A program made the position numbers and the translations under genes. Shown piece by piece: positions 52,044-61,202 of a stretch of DNA of 64,000 nucleotides (positions are counted from its first letter, which is position 1; every line of letters starts with the position of its first letter). Source of the stretch: JBBQXH01 sp963710975 (lineage in GTDB: Bacteria > Actinomycetota > Thermoleophilia > Gaiellales > Gaiellaceae); the NCBI GenBank assembly GCA_963710975.1, contig CAVQCG010000005.1, forward strand, positions 682,001 to 746,000, read 5' to 3'. The notes beneath the pieces are model-generated. The model was not told the origin of the DNA. It did not search any database and saw only the letters and a list, made by a program, of their open reading frames with translations.

Positions 52044-52766
52044 TCAGTCTCGGTAGCTCACGTGCTCGAGGTAGAGACCCCAAGGCGGAGCCGTCCGGCC
52101 AGCCTCCCATCGTGGGCGCCCGCCGAGAAGCCGGGCGATGCTTTCGGGCTCCGTCTCGAGCATCGTCCCGACAAGCGTGCGAACCATGTGACGGAGAAAG
52201 CTGTCCGCCGTGATCGTGAACGACAGGACATCGCCCTCGCGGCTCCACGCGCAGGCTCGGACACTGCGGACGAAGGCATCGTGCTGGCTCTCGGTAGGTG
52301 TGAACGCGCGAAAGTCATGCTCGCCGAGCACGAGTCGCGCAGACTCGCCGACCATCTCCTCGTCGAGCGCGCGGGGGTACCACAACGACCGCCCGTGCTC
52401 GAAGGGCGAGGGCGTCCGGCGGCGCCAGATCCGATACCGGTAGCTTCGCGAACGAGCGGAGTAGCGCGCATGGAACCCGTCGTCCATTGCATCGGCGGCC
52501 GTCACACGAACGTCTTCTGGAAGTACGGCGTTGAGAGCCTCCGCCAGTCGCACCACCGGAGGCCCGCCGTCGACGCGCACGCTCGCGACCTGTCCAAGAG
52601 CGTGGACGCCTGCGTCGGTCCTCCCGGCGACGGCGAGACTCGTCCAGCTCGGGAACGTCGAGTCGAGCGCGCTCCGAACCACGTGCTCGACCGTTCGCCG
52701 ACCGGGCTGAGCCGCCCAGCCGGAAAAATCCGTTCCGTCGTATTCGAGCGAGATCCTGAGATTCAC
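52044..52766 (-). CDS. truA: tRNA pseudouridine(38-40) synthase TruA
   Basis: 240 residues. The catalytic Asp is in AGRTDAGVHALGQ (~Asp51); the N-terminal YDGTDFSGWAAQP and the later FHARYSARSRSYRYRIW and FLRHMVRTLVGTML blocks are diagnostic. It isomerises U38-40 in the anticodon stem-loop. It follows rplQ (63-nt spacer holding a small gacggc/gccgtc hairpin, 52774-52793), the usual end of the alpha operon. Confidence 0.95.
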   Translation of the reverse strand: MNLRISLEYDGTDFSGWAAQPGRRTVEHVVRSALDSTFPSWTSLAVAGRTDAGVHALGQVASVRVDGGPPVVRLAEALNAVLPEDVRVTAADAMDDGFHARYSARSRSYRYRIWRRRTPSPFEHGRSLWYPRALDEEMVGESARLVLGEHDFRAFTPTESQHDAFVRSVRACAWSREGDVLSFTITADSFLRHMVRTLVGTMLETEPESIARLLGGRPRWEAGRTAPPWGLYLEHVSYRD

Positions 52767-52829
52767 GACACCCGACGGCTGTGCGAGGCCGTCAGCTCGA
52801 CAACGCCACTCCGGCCGGGGGAGCGACCG

Positions 52830-53252
52830 TTACGACGCGGCCTGCGCGACGCGCTGATCGCGAGCGCCGGCTCGTGCCGCGGCCCGCTCCTTCGGCTGGA
52901 AGTCGACCAGCTCCAGGTAGACCATCGGCGCAGCATCGCCCTGCCGCGGGCCGATCTTCACGATTCGGGTATAGCCGCCGGGGCGATCTGCGAATCGCGG
53001 AGCAACCTCGGCGAATAGTTTGTGCGCGATCGGCTTCGACCTGAGAAATGCGACAGCCTGGCGATGCGCCGACACGTCGCCTCGCTTTCCGAGCGTGATC
53101 ATCTGCTCGACGACCGGGCGCACCTCTTTCGCCTTCGCCTCGGTCGTCTGGATCCGACCGTGCTCGATCAGAGCAGAGGCGAGGTTGGCGTACAGCGCCT
53201 TTCGGTGGGCCGAGTCGCGGCCCAGCTTTCTGCCGGTCTTGTGGTGACGCAT
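52830..53252 (-). CDS. rplQ: 50S ribosomal protein L17
   Basis: 140 residues. MRHHKTGRKLGRDSAHRKAL is the invariant start, and the central KAKEVRPVVEQMITLGKRG block is conserved. L17 lines the peptide exit region of the 50S subunit. The C-terminal ~20 residues (ERAAARAGARDQRVAQAAS) form an Ala/Arg-rich extension. It lies 8 nt after rpoA. Confidence 0.97.
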   Translation of the reverse strand: MRHHKTGRKLGRDSAHRKALYANLASALIEHGRIQTTEAKAKEVRPVVEQMITLGKRGDVSAHRQAVAFLRSKPIAHKLFAEVAPRFADRPGGYTRIVKIGPRQGDAAPMVYLELVDFQPKERAAARAGARDQRVAQAAS

Positions 53253-53260
53253 CGGGAGGC

Positions 53261-54223
53261 CTAGTCCTCCCGAAGCGTCAGACCGTGGGCGGCGAGAGTC
53301 TCCTTGACTTCCTCGATCGACTTCTTGCCGAAGTTCGGAATCGCAGCGAGCTCCGTCTCGGTCTTCGAGACGAGATCACCAATGGTCTCGATGCCGACGC
53401 GCTTGAGGCAGTTGTAGCTCCGCACGCCCAACTCGAGCTCCTCGATCGGGAAGTTCTCCATGCCACGCGCCTGCGGGATCTCCGCCTCGACCTCGCCCAC
53501 GGCTTCGCCGAAGCCCTCGATCTTCTCGAGGTCGGTGAAGATCGCGAGCTGGCGAATGAGAATCTCGGCGGCCTGCGCTACGGCGTCCTTCGGGTCGATC
53601 GAGCCGTCCGTCGTGACGTCGAGGGCGAGCTTGTCGTAGTCGGTGCGCTGTCCCACACGCGCAGCCTCGACCTCGTACGACACGCGCCGTACGGGCGAGA
53701 AGATCGAGTCGACCGGGATGACGCCGATCGTGTGCTCGGGCCCGCGATTCAACTCTGCCGGGACATAGCCCCGGCCACGGCCGATCGTCAGCGTCATCTC
53801 GAGGCGACCCTTGTCGGCGAGATTCGCGATCTCGAGCTCCGGATTGAGGATCTCGAGATCGGCGGGTGCCTCGATATCGGCCGCCGTCACCGGGCCTGGG
53901 CCCTTCTTCTCGAGCCGAACCTCGATCTCGGGCGACTCGCCGTAGAGGCGGCAGATCAGGCTCTTCAAGCTGAGGATGATGTCGATCACATCCTCCCTTA
54001 CACCGGGGAGGGTCGTGAACTCGTGCGCGATGCCCTCGATCTTCACCGACGTGACAGCGGCACCCTCGAGGGACGAGAGAAGAACACGCCGTAGCGAGTT
54101 CCCGAAGGTGTAACCGAAGCCACGGTCGAGCGGTTCAATGACGAATCGTCCGCGCTGCTCGTCGATCTCCTCGCGCGTGATCCGCGGCACCTGGAATTCC
54201 ATGAGGCTCGTTCGTGTGGACAA
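53261..54223 (-). CDS. rpoA: RNA polymerase alpha subunit
   Basis: 320 residues. The N-terminal domain (FVIEPLDRGFGYTFGNSLRRVLLSSLEGAAVTS, split around ~22-55) drives dimer formation and beta/beta-prime assembly; the C-terminal domain with HhH helices (GVRSYNCLKRVGIETIGDLV, ~265-285) contacts UP elements and activators. An acidic linker lies between. TTG 54223 has a GGGAG sequence 4 nt upstream; ATG 54202 (MEFQVPR) is the alternative and matches many homologues better. Confidence 0.97.
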   Translation of the reverse strand: MSTRTSLMEFQVPRITREEIDEQRGRFVIEPLDRGFGYTFGNSLRRVLLSSLEGAAVTSVKIEGIAHEFTTLPGVREDVIDIILSLKSLICRLYGESPEIEVRLEKKGPGPVTAADIEAPADLEILNPELEIANLADKGRLEMTLTIGRGRGYVPAELNRGPEHTIGVIPVDSIFSPVRRVSYEVEAARVGQRTDYDKLALDVTTDGSIDPKDAVAQAAEILIRQLAIFTDLEKIEGFGEAVGEVEAEIPQARGMENFPIEELELGVRSYNCLKRVGIETIGDLVSKTETELAAIPNFGKKSIEEVKETLAAHGLTLRED

Positions 54224-54252
54224 GACGCTCCCTTTACTCGTGTCTCGACGTG

Positions 54253-54873
54253 CTACTTGTTGTACAGCTCGACGATGAGCTGCTCTTGCACCGGGGCGTC
54301 GATCTCGTCACGCTCCGGTGCCTTCAGAATCTTTCCGGTGAGGTTGTCGTGATCGGCCTGTATCCAGGCCGGAACCGACGCAGTCAGATCCGTCGCGTCG
54401 CGAACCACCTGCTCGACCGGGCTCCCTGCCTTCAGGGACACGACAGCTCCCGGGCGCACTTGATAGCTCGGGATGTTCACCCGGCGCCCGTTGACCTGGA
54501 AGTGCCCGTGACGTATGAGCTGGCGCGCCTGAGAACGTGACGACGCGAACCCGAGCCGGTAGACGACGTTGTCGAGGCGCAGCTCGAGCATCCGCAGAAG
54601 CTCGTCACCCGTGACTCCGGACTGGCGCGAGGCCTTGTCGTAGTAGTTGCGGAACTGCTTCTCGAGGATCCCGTAGTACCGGCGCGCCTTCTGCTTCTCA
54701 CGAAGCTGCAGCAGATACTCGGACTGCTTGATGCGACCCCGTCCATGCTCGCCCGGCGGATAGCTGCGCCGCTCGATCGCGCACTTCTCGGTCAGGCAGC
54801 GCTCTCCCTTGAGGAAGAGCTTGATGCCCTCGCGACGGCATTGCTTGCACTTCGGGCTCGTGTCGCGGGCCAT
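54253..54873 (-). CDS. rpsD: 30S ribosomal protein S4
   Basis: 206 residues. The zinc-binding (C+) N-terminus is present: Cys at ~9, 12, 26 and 31 (CKQC...CLTEKC). The S4 RNA-binding domain (RLDNVVYRLGFASSRSQARQ) follows. S4 nucleates 30S assembly and often autoregulates the alpha operon. ATG 54873 is two bases after the rpsK stop. rpoA follows. Confidence 0.97.
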   Translation of the reverse strand: MARDTSPKCKQCRREGIKLFLKGERCLTEKCAIERRSYPPGEHGRGRIKQSEYLLQLREKQKARRYYGILEKQFRNYYDKASRQSGVTGDELLRMLELRLDNVVYRLGFASSRSQARQLIRHGHFQVNGRRVNIPSYQVRPGAVVSLKAGSPVEQVVRDATDLTASVPAWIQADHDNLTGKILKAPERDEIDAPVQEQLIVELYNK

Positions 54874-54875
54874 CC

Positions 54876-55280
54876 CTATACCCTCCGACGCTTCTTCGGG
54901 CGAACGCCGTTGTGTGCCTGCGGCGTCACATCCTTGACACCGAGAATCTCGAGCCCGGCTGCCTGCAGGGAGCGGATCGCGGTCTCGCGGCCCGAGCCGG
55001 GCCCCTTGACGAAGACCTCGACCTTCTGGAGACCGTGCTCCATTCCCTTCCGCGCACACGAGTCGGCCGTGACCTGCGCGGCAAAGGGGGTCGATTTGCG
55101 CGAGCCCTTGAATCCGGCAGACCCGGCGCTCTCCCAGCAGATCACTCCCCCATCCTTGTCGGTGAGGGTGACGATCGTGTTGTTGAACGATGTCTTGATG
55201 TGCGCCTGGCCGATCGCGATGTTCTTCTTGACGCGCCGGCGACTGCGAGTCCGTGTTGCCTGACGGCGGGGAGGAGCCAA
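54876..55280 (-). CDS. rpsK: 30S ribosomal protein S11
   Basis: 134 residues with the conserved SFNNTIVTLTD, GFKGSRKSTPFAAQ and GPGSGRETAIRSL blocks; S11 forms the platform near the mRNA exit. The start is TTG 55280 with AAAGGA 5 nt upstream, giving MAPPRRQ. It lies between rpsM and rpsD. Confidence 0.96.
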   Translation of the reverse strand: MAPPRRQATRTRSRRRVKKNIAIGQAHIKTSFNNTIVTLTDKDGGVICWESAGSAGFKGSRKSTPFAAQVTADSCARKGMEHGLQKVEVFVKGPGSGRETAIRSLQAAGLEILGVKDVTPQAHNGVRPKKRRRV

Positions 55281-55304
55281 TCGAGTCCTTTCTACTTTCT
55301 CGTA

Positions 55305-55676
55305 CTACTTCTTCTTGCCGCGCCCGACGGTCTTCTTCGGACCCTTGCGCGTGCGGCCGTTCGTCTTTGTCCGCTGCCCATTGACAGGAAGTCCACGGCG
55401 GTGGCGCACGCCGCGGTAGCACCCGATCTCCATCAGGCGCTTGATCGCCTGCGACCGCTCGCGCCGAAGGTCGCCCTCGACCTCGAGGTTCGTGTCGATA
55501 TAGGTTCGAAGCTTCGTGATCTCCTCATCAGTGAGATCGCGCACCTTCTCGTCGGGGGAGAGGTCGAGGTCGAGGCACACCTTGTGTGCGGTTCCCTGAC
55601 CGATGCCGTAGATGTACGTGAGAGCGATCTCGAGCCGCTTCTCGCGCGGAAGATTGACGCCTGCAATACGTGCCAC
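55305..55676 (-). CDS. rpsM: 30S ribosomal protein S13
   Basis: 123 residues, GTG start. MARIAGVNLPREKRLEIALTY, the HhH-like YGIGQGTA and the basic tail GLPVNGQRTKTNGRTRKGPKK that reaches the P site are intact. S13 forms intersubunit bridges in the head. It follows rpmJ by 12 nt. Confidence 0.97.
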   Translation of the reverse strand: MARIAGVNLPREKRLEIALTYIYGIGQGTAHKVCLDLDLSPDEKVRDLTDEEITKLRTYIDTNLEVEGDLRRERSQAIKRLMEIGCYRGVRHRRGLPVNGQRTKTNGRTRKGPKKTVGRGKKK

Positions 55677-55688
55677 GCTTCGTTCCCC

Positions 55689-55802
55689 TTATCCCTGTCG
55701 CTGCTTGTGTCGTGGATTGGAGCAGATGACAAGCGTCTTCCCATGCCGCTTGATGATGCGACAGCGCTCGCACATCGGTTTTACAGACGCTCGTACCTTC
55801 AT
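55689..55802 (-). CDS. rpmJ: 50S ribosomal protein L36
   Basis: 37 residues: MKVRASVKPMCERCRIIKRH then GKTLVICSNPRHKQRQG. The zinc ligands Cys11, Cys14, Cys27 and His32 make this the zinc-binding (C+) form. The ATG at 55802 overlaps the TGA of the 49-codon ORF (ATGA), so it is translationally coupled to it. The normal neighbour infA (IF-1) is not here. Confidence 0.96.
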   Translation of the reverse strand: MKVRASVKPMCERCRIIKRHGKTLVICSNPRHKQRQG

Positions 55803-55948
55803 CCGATCCTCTCCGCCGGGGCCAGTACCTGCTTCGGCCTCGCTTCTGCTTCCACTACTGTCACGACCTCACCAAAACCGCGCTCTGCGAGCGCGGCTCC
55901 GACCTTCAGAAGACACGGCTCGACGGCGACCGAGCCGCGGCCGCTCAT
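55799..55948 (-). CDS. 49-residue ORF in the infA position
   Basis: ATG 55948 overlaps the map stop (ATGA) and its own TGA overlaps the rpmJ ATG (ATGA), so it exactly fills the map-rpmJ gap with coupled translation at both ends. The product (MSGRGSVAVEPCLLKVGAAL... ending LAPAERIG) has about 71% G/C at third positions, like real genes here. It does not resemble IF-1 (no S1-like OB fold, and too short). A short beta/alpha unit rich in Val, Ala and Glu is all that can be seen. It could be a novel small protein or a decayed remnant of an RNA-binding gene. Confidence 0.55.
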   Translation of the reverse strand: MSGRGSVAVEPCLLKVGAALAERGFGEVVTVVEAEARPKQVLAPAERIG

Positions 55949-56733
55949 CGTAGCACAGACCGGGCAGACCGACCCTCCGCCAGCCGCTCGGACGCCGTCA
56001 GGATGAGCGGTCCGTCACCCGTGATCGCGACCGTGTGCTCGAAATGGGCCGACAGGGAACCGTCGGCTGTCGTGATCGACCACCCGTCGTCCTCGAGCAC
56101 GACCTCCGGACCGCCAGCGTTGATCATCGGCTCGATCGCGAGGGTCATCCCCTCCGTGAGGTCGGGGCCGCGGCCTGGATCACCGTAGTTCGGGATCTGC
56201 GGCTCCTCGTGCATCGAGCGCCCCACGCCATGCCCGACGAGCGTTCGGATCACCGAGAATCCGGCGTTCTCGGTCGTACGCTGGACGGCGACCGAGATGT
56301 CGCCGATGTGATTGCCGAGCCGCGCCTCGCCGATTGCAGCGTCGAGCGACGCCTGACACGTGTCGAGCAGACGGTGGGCTTCCGGCTCGATCTCACCGAC
56401 AGCGAACGTGTACGCGCTGTCGGCGACGAACCCGTCGAGGGTAACGCCGACGTCGACCGAGATCACGTCGCCCTCGTCCAGCAGATACGGCCCCGGGATC
56501 CCGTGCACGACCATCGAGTTCGGAGACGCACAGATCGATGCGGGAAAGCCGCGATACCCCTTGAAGGTCGGCACGCCGCCGCGGGAACGGATGCGCTCCT
56601 CGGCAACGCGGTCGAGATCTGCCGTAGTGACGCCGGGCCTCACGGTGTCGGCCATCAGCTCGAGGACCTCCGCCACGACCCGTCCTGCGCGAGCCATCGT
56701 CTGGATCTCGTTCTTCGACTTGCGAATGATCAC
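55945..56733 (-). CDS. map: Methionine aminopeptidase, type I
   Basis: 262 residues with the pita-bread fold. The five metal ligands sit in SVDVGV, DSAYTF, GHGVGRSMHEEP, AIEPMI and FEHTV. It removes N-terminal Met from nascent proteins. There is no N-terminal SH3 or zinc extension, as in the short type Ia form. ATG 56733 overlaps the adk stop by 4 nt, and the map stop overlaps the small ORF start. Confidence 0.97.
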   Translation of the reverse strand: MIIRKSKNEIQTMARAGRVVAEVLELMADTVRPGVTTADLDRVAEERIRSRGGVPTFKGYRGFPASICASPNSMVVHGIPGPYLLDEGDVISVDVGVTLDGFVADSAYTFAVGEIEPEAHRLLDTCQASLDAAIGEARLGNHIGDISVAVQRTTENAGFSVIRTLVGHGVGRSMHEEPQIPNYGDPGRGPDLTEGMTLAIEPMINAGGPEVVLEDDGWSITTADGSLSAHFEHTVAITGDGPLILTASERLAEGRSARSVLR

Positions 56734-57314
56734 GTTCTCGCCTCGATCTCGCTTATGACGTCCTCGATCTGGCGGTAGACCTCACCAACGGGGCCGCTGG
56801 CATCGATGCCGACGAGGATTCCCTGTGCCAGGTAGTACGCGACCAGGGGCTCCGTCTGCGCTCGGTAGACCTCGAGACGGCGTTTCGCAACCTCCGAGGT
56901 GTCGTCGCTCCGTCCCTCTTCCGCTGCCCGCCCGAGGATCCTTCGGATGGCTTCCTGCTCGCCGAGCTGGAACTCGAGAACCGCCGCGAGCTTCCGCCCG
57001 ATCTCGTCCAGCATCGCGTCGAGTGCCTCGGCCTGCGGGATCGTGCGCGGGAACCCATCGAGGATGAAGCCCGCGTCCGTGTCTCCCTGCGACAGCCGCT
57101 CGCGGATGAGGGCGACGATCAATTCATCGGGGACGAGCTCCCCGGAGTCGAGAATCGGCTTGACCCGGTTCCCGAGCTCTGTTCCCGAGGCAACTGCCGC
57201 CCGAAGCATGTCGCCGGTGGCGATCTGGGGAACGCCGTACGCCGTCGCGATGCGCTTCGCCTGGGTGCCCTTTCCAGCTCCGGGCGCGCCGAGGAGCAGA
57301 AGATCGAGCGGCAC
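56730..57314 (-). CDS. adk: Adenylate kinase
   Basis: 194 residues, the short-lid form without the zinc finger. P-loop GAPGAGKGTQAKRIA (~8-22), NMP site TGDMLRAAV, and DGFPRTIPQAEAL are intact. It interconverts ATP+AMP and 2 ADP. It sits between secY and map, as in most bacteria. Confidence 0.97.
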   Translation of the reverse strand: MPLDLLLLGAPGAGKGTQAKRIATAYGVPQIATGDMLRAAVASGTELGNRVKPILDSGELVPDELIVALIRERLSQGDTDAGFILDGFPRTIPQAEALDAMLDEIGRKLAAVLEFQLGEQEAIRRILGRAAEEGRSDDTSEVAKRRLEVYRAQTEPLVAYYLAQGILVGIDASGPVGEVYRQIEDVISEIEART

Positions 57315-57319
57315 GGGCG

Positions 57320-58573
57320 CTACTTCAGGAAGCCTTCGTAGTGGCGCATCATCATCTGCGACTCCATCTGTCGCATCGTGTCGAGCGCCACACCCACGAC
57401 GATCAGGATCGAGGTTCCGCCGAGCGCAGCGGACGTCGAGTTCGAGAATCCCGCGTAGCGGATGACGAGGGTCGGCAGCATCGCGATGAGTGCAAGCCAG
57501 AGTGCACCCGGCAACGTCAGACGGGACAGCACGCGGTCGAGGTATTGCGCGGTCGGTGGCCCGGGTCTGATCCCGGGGATGTAGCCCCCGTGCTTGCGCA
57601 AGTTGTCGGCCTGGTCAACGGGGTTGAACTGGACGGCGGTGTAGAAATAGGTGAACACGACGATCAGGAACGCCTGGATGATCAGGTACGTCCAGCTGCT
57701 CGGCGTGAAGTGGTCGTTGACGAAGGTCTGGGTCGTCGGGAAGAACTGCGCGACCGTCGGCGGGAAGGCGAGGATCGCCGCGGCGAAGATGATCGGGATG
57801 ACGCCGGCCATGTTGACCCGAAGCGGCATGTACGTCGAGCCACCACTCGTCATACGGCGACCGACCATCCGTTTTGCGTACTGAATGGGTATCCGGCGCT
57901 GCCCCTCCTGCACGAAGACGACCGCGACGATGACAGCGAGGGCGAGGATCGGGAAGATCAGCCGCTCGGTTGCGCCGCCGTTGTACCAGGCGCGAAGACC
58001 TGCCGGAAGCCCCGAAAGGATCGACGCGAAGATGATGATCGAGATGCCGTTCCCGATGCCCCGCTTCGTGATCAGCTCACCCATCCACATGAGGAGCACG
58101 GTGCCCGCAGTGAGCGACACGACGATGAGCACGATCCGGCCCGCATTCAGTGGCAGCGCGCCCTGACGATTGAAGAGGTACGAGTACCCGAGCGCCTGAA
58201 GCGCAGCGAGGACGACCGTCAGGTACCGCGTGTACTGGTTGATCTTTGCGTATCCAGCCTCGCCCTCCTTCTGGAGTTGCTCGAGGCGCGGCACGACGAC
58301 GGTCATCAACTGCAGGATGATCGAGGCCGTCACGTAGGGCATGATCCCGAGGGCGAATACCGCGAACTGGGAGAGCGCTCCACCCGAGAAGATGTTGAGG
58401 AGGCCGAGGATCGTGCCGCCCTGCTGGTTCAGGTAGTCCTCGACCTTCGCCGGATCGACACCCGGGACAGGAATCCAGCTTCCGAGCCGATACAGCGCGA
58501 GGATGAGCGCGGTGAAGAGGAGGCGGTTCCGAAGCTCGGGAACCCTCCAGGCGTTGGTCAGCCAGGAGAACAT
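57320..58573 (-). CDS. secY: Protein translocase subunit SecY
   Basis: 417 residues with ten predicted TM helices. The plug and lateral-gate segments are recognisable (LGSWIPVPGVD, FSGGALSQFAVFALGIMPYVTASI divided by the gate, KRGIGNGISIIIFASI). It forms the SecYEG channel for export and membrane insertion. The ATG starts immediately after the rplO stop (58574), and adk follows 5 nt after its end. Confidence 0.97.
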   Translation of the reverse strand: MFSWLTNAWRVPELRNRLLFTALILALYRLGSWIPVPGVDPAKVEDYLNQQGGTILGLLNIFSGGALSQFAVFALGIMPYVTASIILQLMTVVVPRLEQLQKEGEAGYAKINQYTRYLTVVLAALQALGYSYLFNRQGALPLNAGRIVLIVVSLTAGTVLLMWMGELITKRGIGNGISIIIFASILSGLPAGLRAWYNGGATERLIFPILALAVIVAVVFVQEGQRRIPIQYAKRMVGRRMTSGGSTYMPLRVNMAGVIPIIFAAAILAFPPTVAQFFPTTQTFVNDHFTPSSWTYLIIQAFLIVVFTYFYTAVQFNPVDQADNLRKHGGYIPGIRPGPPTAQYLDRVLSRLTLPGALWLALIAMLPTLVIRYAGFSNSTSAALGGTSILIVVGVALDTMRQMESQMMMRHYEGFLK

Positions 58574-59185
58574 CTACTCGTCCGAGGCCTCGCCGGGCTC
58601 CTCGGGGGTTTCGGTCTCATCCGCCGCCTCCGGTTCTGGCGCATCCTCGACATCGACCGACGGCTTCGGTGAACGCACCTTCTTGGGCTTCTTCTCGACA
58701 GGCTCGCGCAACGCGGTTGCAGACCCACCAGCAGCCTCGATCTTCTCCCGGGCGGACTTCGAGAAGCGGTGCGCGGTGACGGAGAGCTTCTTCGTGAGAT
58801 CGCCGTCGCCGAGGATCTTCACGTCGATCTTCGTGCTCCGCACGAGGCCCTTCTCGGCGAGCGCCTCCGGCGTGACCTCGGCACCGGCATCGAAGACTCG
58901 CTCGAGATCTCGAACGTTGAGGCTCTGCGTGACGGTGCGGTGAGGCCCGATCGGCATCGCATCCTTGGACGTGTTCCCGCGCTTCTTTGCGAGCCGCATG
59001 TAGATCGGCATCTGACCGCCTTCGAACCCCGCCCGCATCTTGTGCGAGCCGGCGCGAGACTTCTGACCCTTGATGCCGCGCCCCGAGTAACGGCCCTTGC
59101 CCGAGCCGAGCCCGCGACCGACACGCTTGCGCGCCTTCCGCTCCTGGGCGGGCTTGAGCGTTGAGAGAGAGAGCTTCTCGGCCAT
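58574..59185 (-). CDS. rplO: 50S ribosomal protein L15 with acidic C-terminal extension
   Basis: 203 residues versus ~145-150 in most bacteria. The core (LKPAQERKARKRVGRGLGSGKG, GQKSRAGSHKMRAGFEGGQMP, IDVKILGDGDLTKKLSV) is normal to about residue 155. After it comes a Lys/Pro stretch (EKKPKKVRSPKPS) and an Asp/Glu/Pro-rich tail (EDAPEPEAADETETPEEP) that is probably disordered. ATG 59185 is chosen by homology. Confidence 0.96.
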   Translation of the reverse strand: MAEKLSLSTLKPAQERKARKRVGRGLGSGKGRYSGRGIKGQKSRAGSHKMRAGFEGGQMPIYMRLAKKRGNTSKDAMPIGPHRTVTQSLNVRDLERVFDAGAEVTPEALAEKGLVRSTKIDVKILGDGDLTKKLSVTAHRFSKSAREKIEAAGGSATALREPVEKKPKKVRSPKPSVDVEDAPEPEAADETETPEEPGEASDE

Positions 59186-59189
59186 GAGG

Positions 59190-59372
59190 CTAGACCTCCT
59201 CGACGCGTACGAGGTGGCGAACCTTCCGGAGCATACCGGCCACCTGCGGCGACTCGTCGCGCTCGACGCTCCGGCCGATCTTGCCGAGACCAAGCGCCCG
59301 AAGCGTGCCACGATGGCGCTCGGTCTGGCCGATCTGGCTACGAACCTGGGTGATCTTCAGCGTCTTCGTCAT
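59190..59372 (-). CDS. rpmD: 50S ribosomal protein L30
   Basis: 60 residues: LKITQVRSQIGQTERHRGTLRALGLGKIG is the L30 signature. Its start overlaps the rpsE 3' end by 35 nt in another frame, a long overlap for ribosomal genes that implies coupled translation. Confidence 0.96.
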   Translation of the reverse strand: MTKTLKITQVRSQIGQTERHRGTLRALGLGKIGRSVERDESPQVAGMLRKVRHLVRVEEV

Positions 59373-59886
59373 CTGGCTTCCGGATGAAGAGAACCTCGTG
59401 GATGGCCTTGCCGCGAATCCGCGCGACGTCCTCGGGCCGCTTCAGGCGCTGGAGTGCGTTTACCGTCGCCTTCAGCATGTTGATCGGATTGGTCGTTCCC
59501 AGGCTCTTGGCAAGGATGTCGCGGATACCCGCGAGCTCGAGCACGGCACGGACGCCGCCGCCCGCGATGACACCGGTTCCCGGACTTGCCGGCCGGAGAA
59601 GCACGCGCGCGGCGTCGAACTGGCCGAGCACCTCATGGGTGATCGTCTGGCCGTGCTTGGGAACGGAGAAAAGGTTCTTCTTCGCGTCGTCCACGGCCTT
59701 CGAGATGGCCAGCGGGACTTCGCGTGCCTTCCCGTAGCCGACGCCGACACGGTCTACCTCATCGCCGATCACGACAAGAGCGGTGAACGAGAATCGCCGG
59801 CCGCCCTTGACGACCTTGGCGACGCGATTGATCTCGACCACGCGCTCCTTGAGCTCACGGTCTCCTGCTACGTCGACTGCCGTCAA
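59338..59886 (-). CDS. rpsE: 30S ribosomal protein S5
   Basis: 182 residues: a double-stranded RNA-binding N-domain (VVKGGRRFSFTALVVIGD) and the C-domain (ASPGTGVIAGGGVRAVLELAGI). S5 acts in decoding fidelity and helicase activity at the mRNA entry. The stop lies inside rpmD. ATG 59886 overlaps the rplR stop by 4 nt. Confidence 0.97.
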   Translation of the reverse strand: MTAVDVAGDRELKERVVEINRVAKVVKGGRRFSFTALVVIGDEVDRVGVGYGKAREVPLAISKAVDDAKKNLFSVPKHGQTITHEVLGQFDAARVLLRPASPGTGVIAGGGVRAVLELAGIRDILAKSLGTTNPINMLKATVNALQRLKRPEDVARIRGKAIHEVLFIRKPDDEDAEDHPGS

Positions 59887-60239
59887 AACTTCAAACCTCC
59901 CTCTCGAGCGCCGTCGGCCAGTGCCTTCACGCGCCCGTGGTACAGAAAGCCACCGCGATCGAAGACAACGTCCTCGATGCCCGCGGCCTTGGCACTCTCG
60001 GCCAGGCGCTTACCCACTTCGCCGGCCTGCTCGGTCTTGGTTCCCTTGAAGCCGCCTCTCAGCGCGAGCCAGCTCGCGGACGCGAGTGTGCGTCCGGCGT
60101 CGTCGTCGACCAGCTGGGCAAAGATGCCCCGGTTGGAACGAAACACGACCAGACGCGGCCGAGCTGCCGTCCCCACCACCTTCTTCCGCACCCGGCGATG
60201 CCGGCGCGATCGCAGCTCGTATCTCGTCATCGTCGCCAT
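59883..60239 (-). CDS. rplR: 50S ribosomal protein L18
   Basis: 118 residues: RRHRRVRKKVVGTAARPRL, VFRSNRGIFAQLVDDDAGRTL and a C-terminal FDRGGFLYHGRVKALADGAREGGL. It binds 5S rRNA. ATG 60239; the stop overlaps rpsE (ATGA). Confidence 0.97.
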   Translation of the reverse strand: MATMTRYELRSRRHRRVRKKVVGTAARPRLVVFRSNRGIFAQLVDDDAGRTLASASWLALRGGFKGTKTEQAGEVGKRLAESAKAAGIEDVVFDRGGFLYHGRVKALADGAREGGLKF

Positions 60240-60244
60240 CGGCT

Positions 60245-60778
60245 CTACGCTCTCTTCCCGACCTTGCGGCGTACGTACTCACCCGAGTAACGAACACCCT
60301 TGCCCTTGTACGGCTCCGGGGGTCTGACAGCCCGGATCTCGGCTGCGACCTGACCGACCCGTTGCTTGTCGATGCCCTTCACGATCACCTGGGTCGGCTG
60401 GGGAACCTCGAAGCTGATCCCCTCGGGGGCGGGATAGGGCACCGAATGCGAGTACCCGAGCGCGAGCTCAAGGTCATTCCCCTTCATCTGCGCGCGATAG
60501 CCCACTCCCTGAATCTCGAGCCGCTTCTCGAAGCCCTTCGTGACTCCCTCGACCATGTTTGCGACAAGCGTCCTGGTCAACCCGTGGAGCGCGCGGTCGG
60601 GCCCGCGGTCCGTCGGGCGGGTCACGAGCACCTCGCCGTCCTTCTGCTCGATGGACATGCGCTGCGGCACTGTCTGCGACAGCTGGCCGAGCGGACCCTT
60701 GACCGTCACGCGGCCCGGCGCAACCGACACGTCGACCCCTCCGGGAACTGGAATTGGCTTACGACCGATTCGGCTCAT
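60245..60778 (-). CDS. rplF: 50S ribosomal protein L6
   Basis: 177 residues with the two tandem L6 domains; MSRIGRKPIPVPGGVDVSV starts it and PPEPYKGKGVRYSGEYVRRK ends it. It sits near the factor-binding stalk. Confidence 0.97.
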   Translation of the reverse strand: MSRIGRKPIPVPGGVDVSVAPGRVTVKGPLGQLSQTVPQRMSIEQKDGEVLVTRPTDRGPDRALHGLTRTLVANMVEGVTKGFEKRLEIQGVGYRAQMKGNDLELALGYSHSVPYPAPEGISFEVPQPTQVIVKGIDKQRVGQVAAEIRAVRPPEPYKGKGVRYSGEYVRRKVGKRA

Positions 60779-60793
60779 TGTTCTCTCATCCCG

Positions 60794-61189
<396 letters not shown>

Positions 61190-61202
61190 GATCGACCTCC
61201 TC

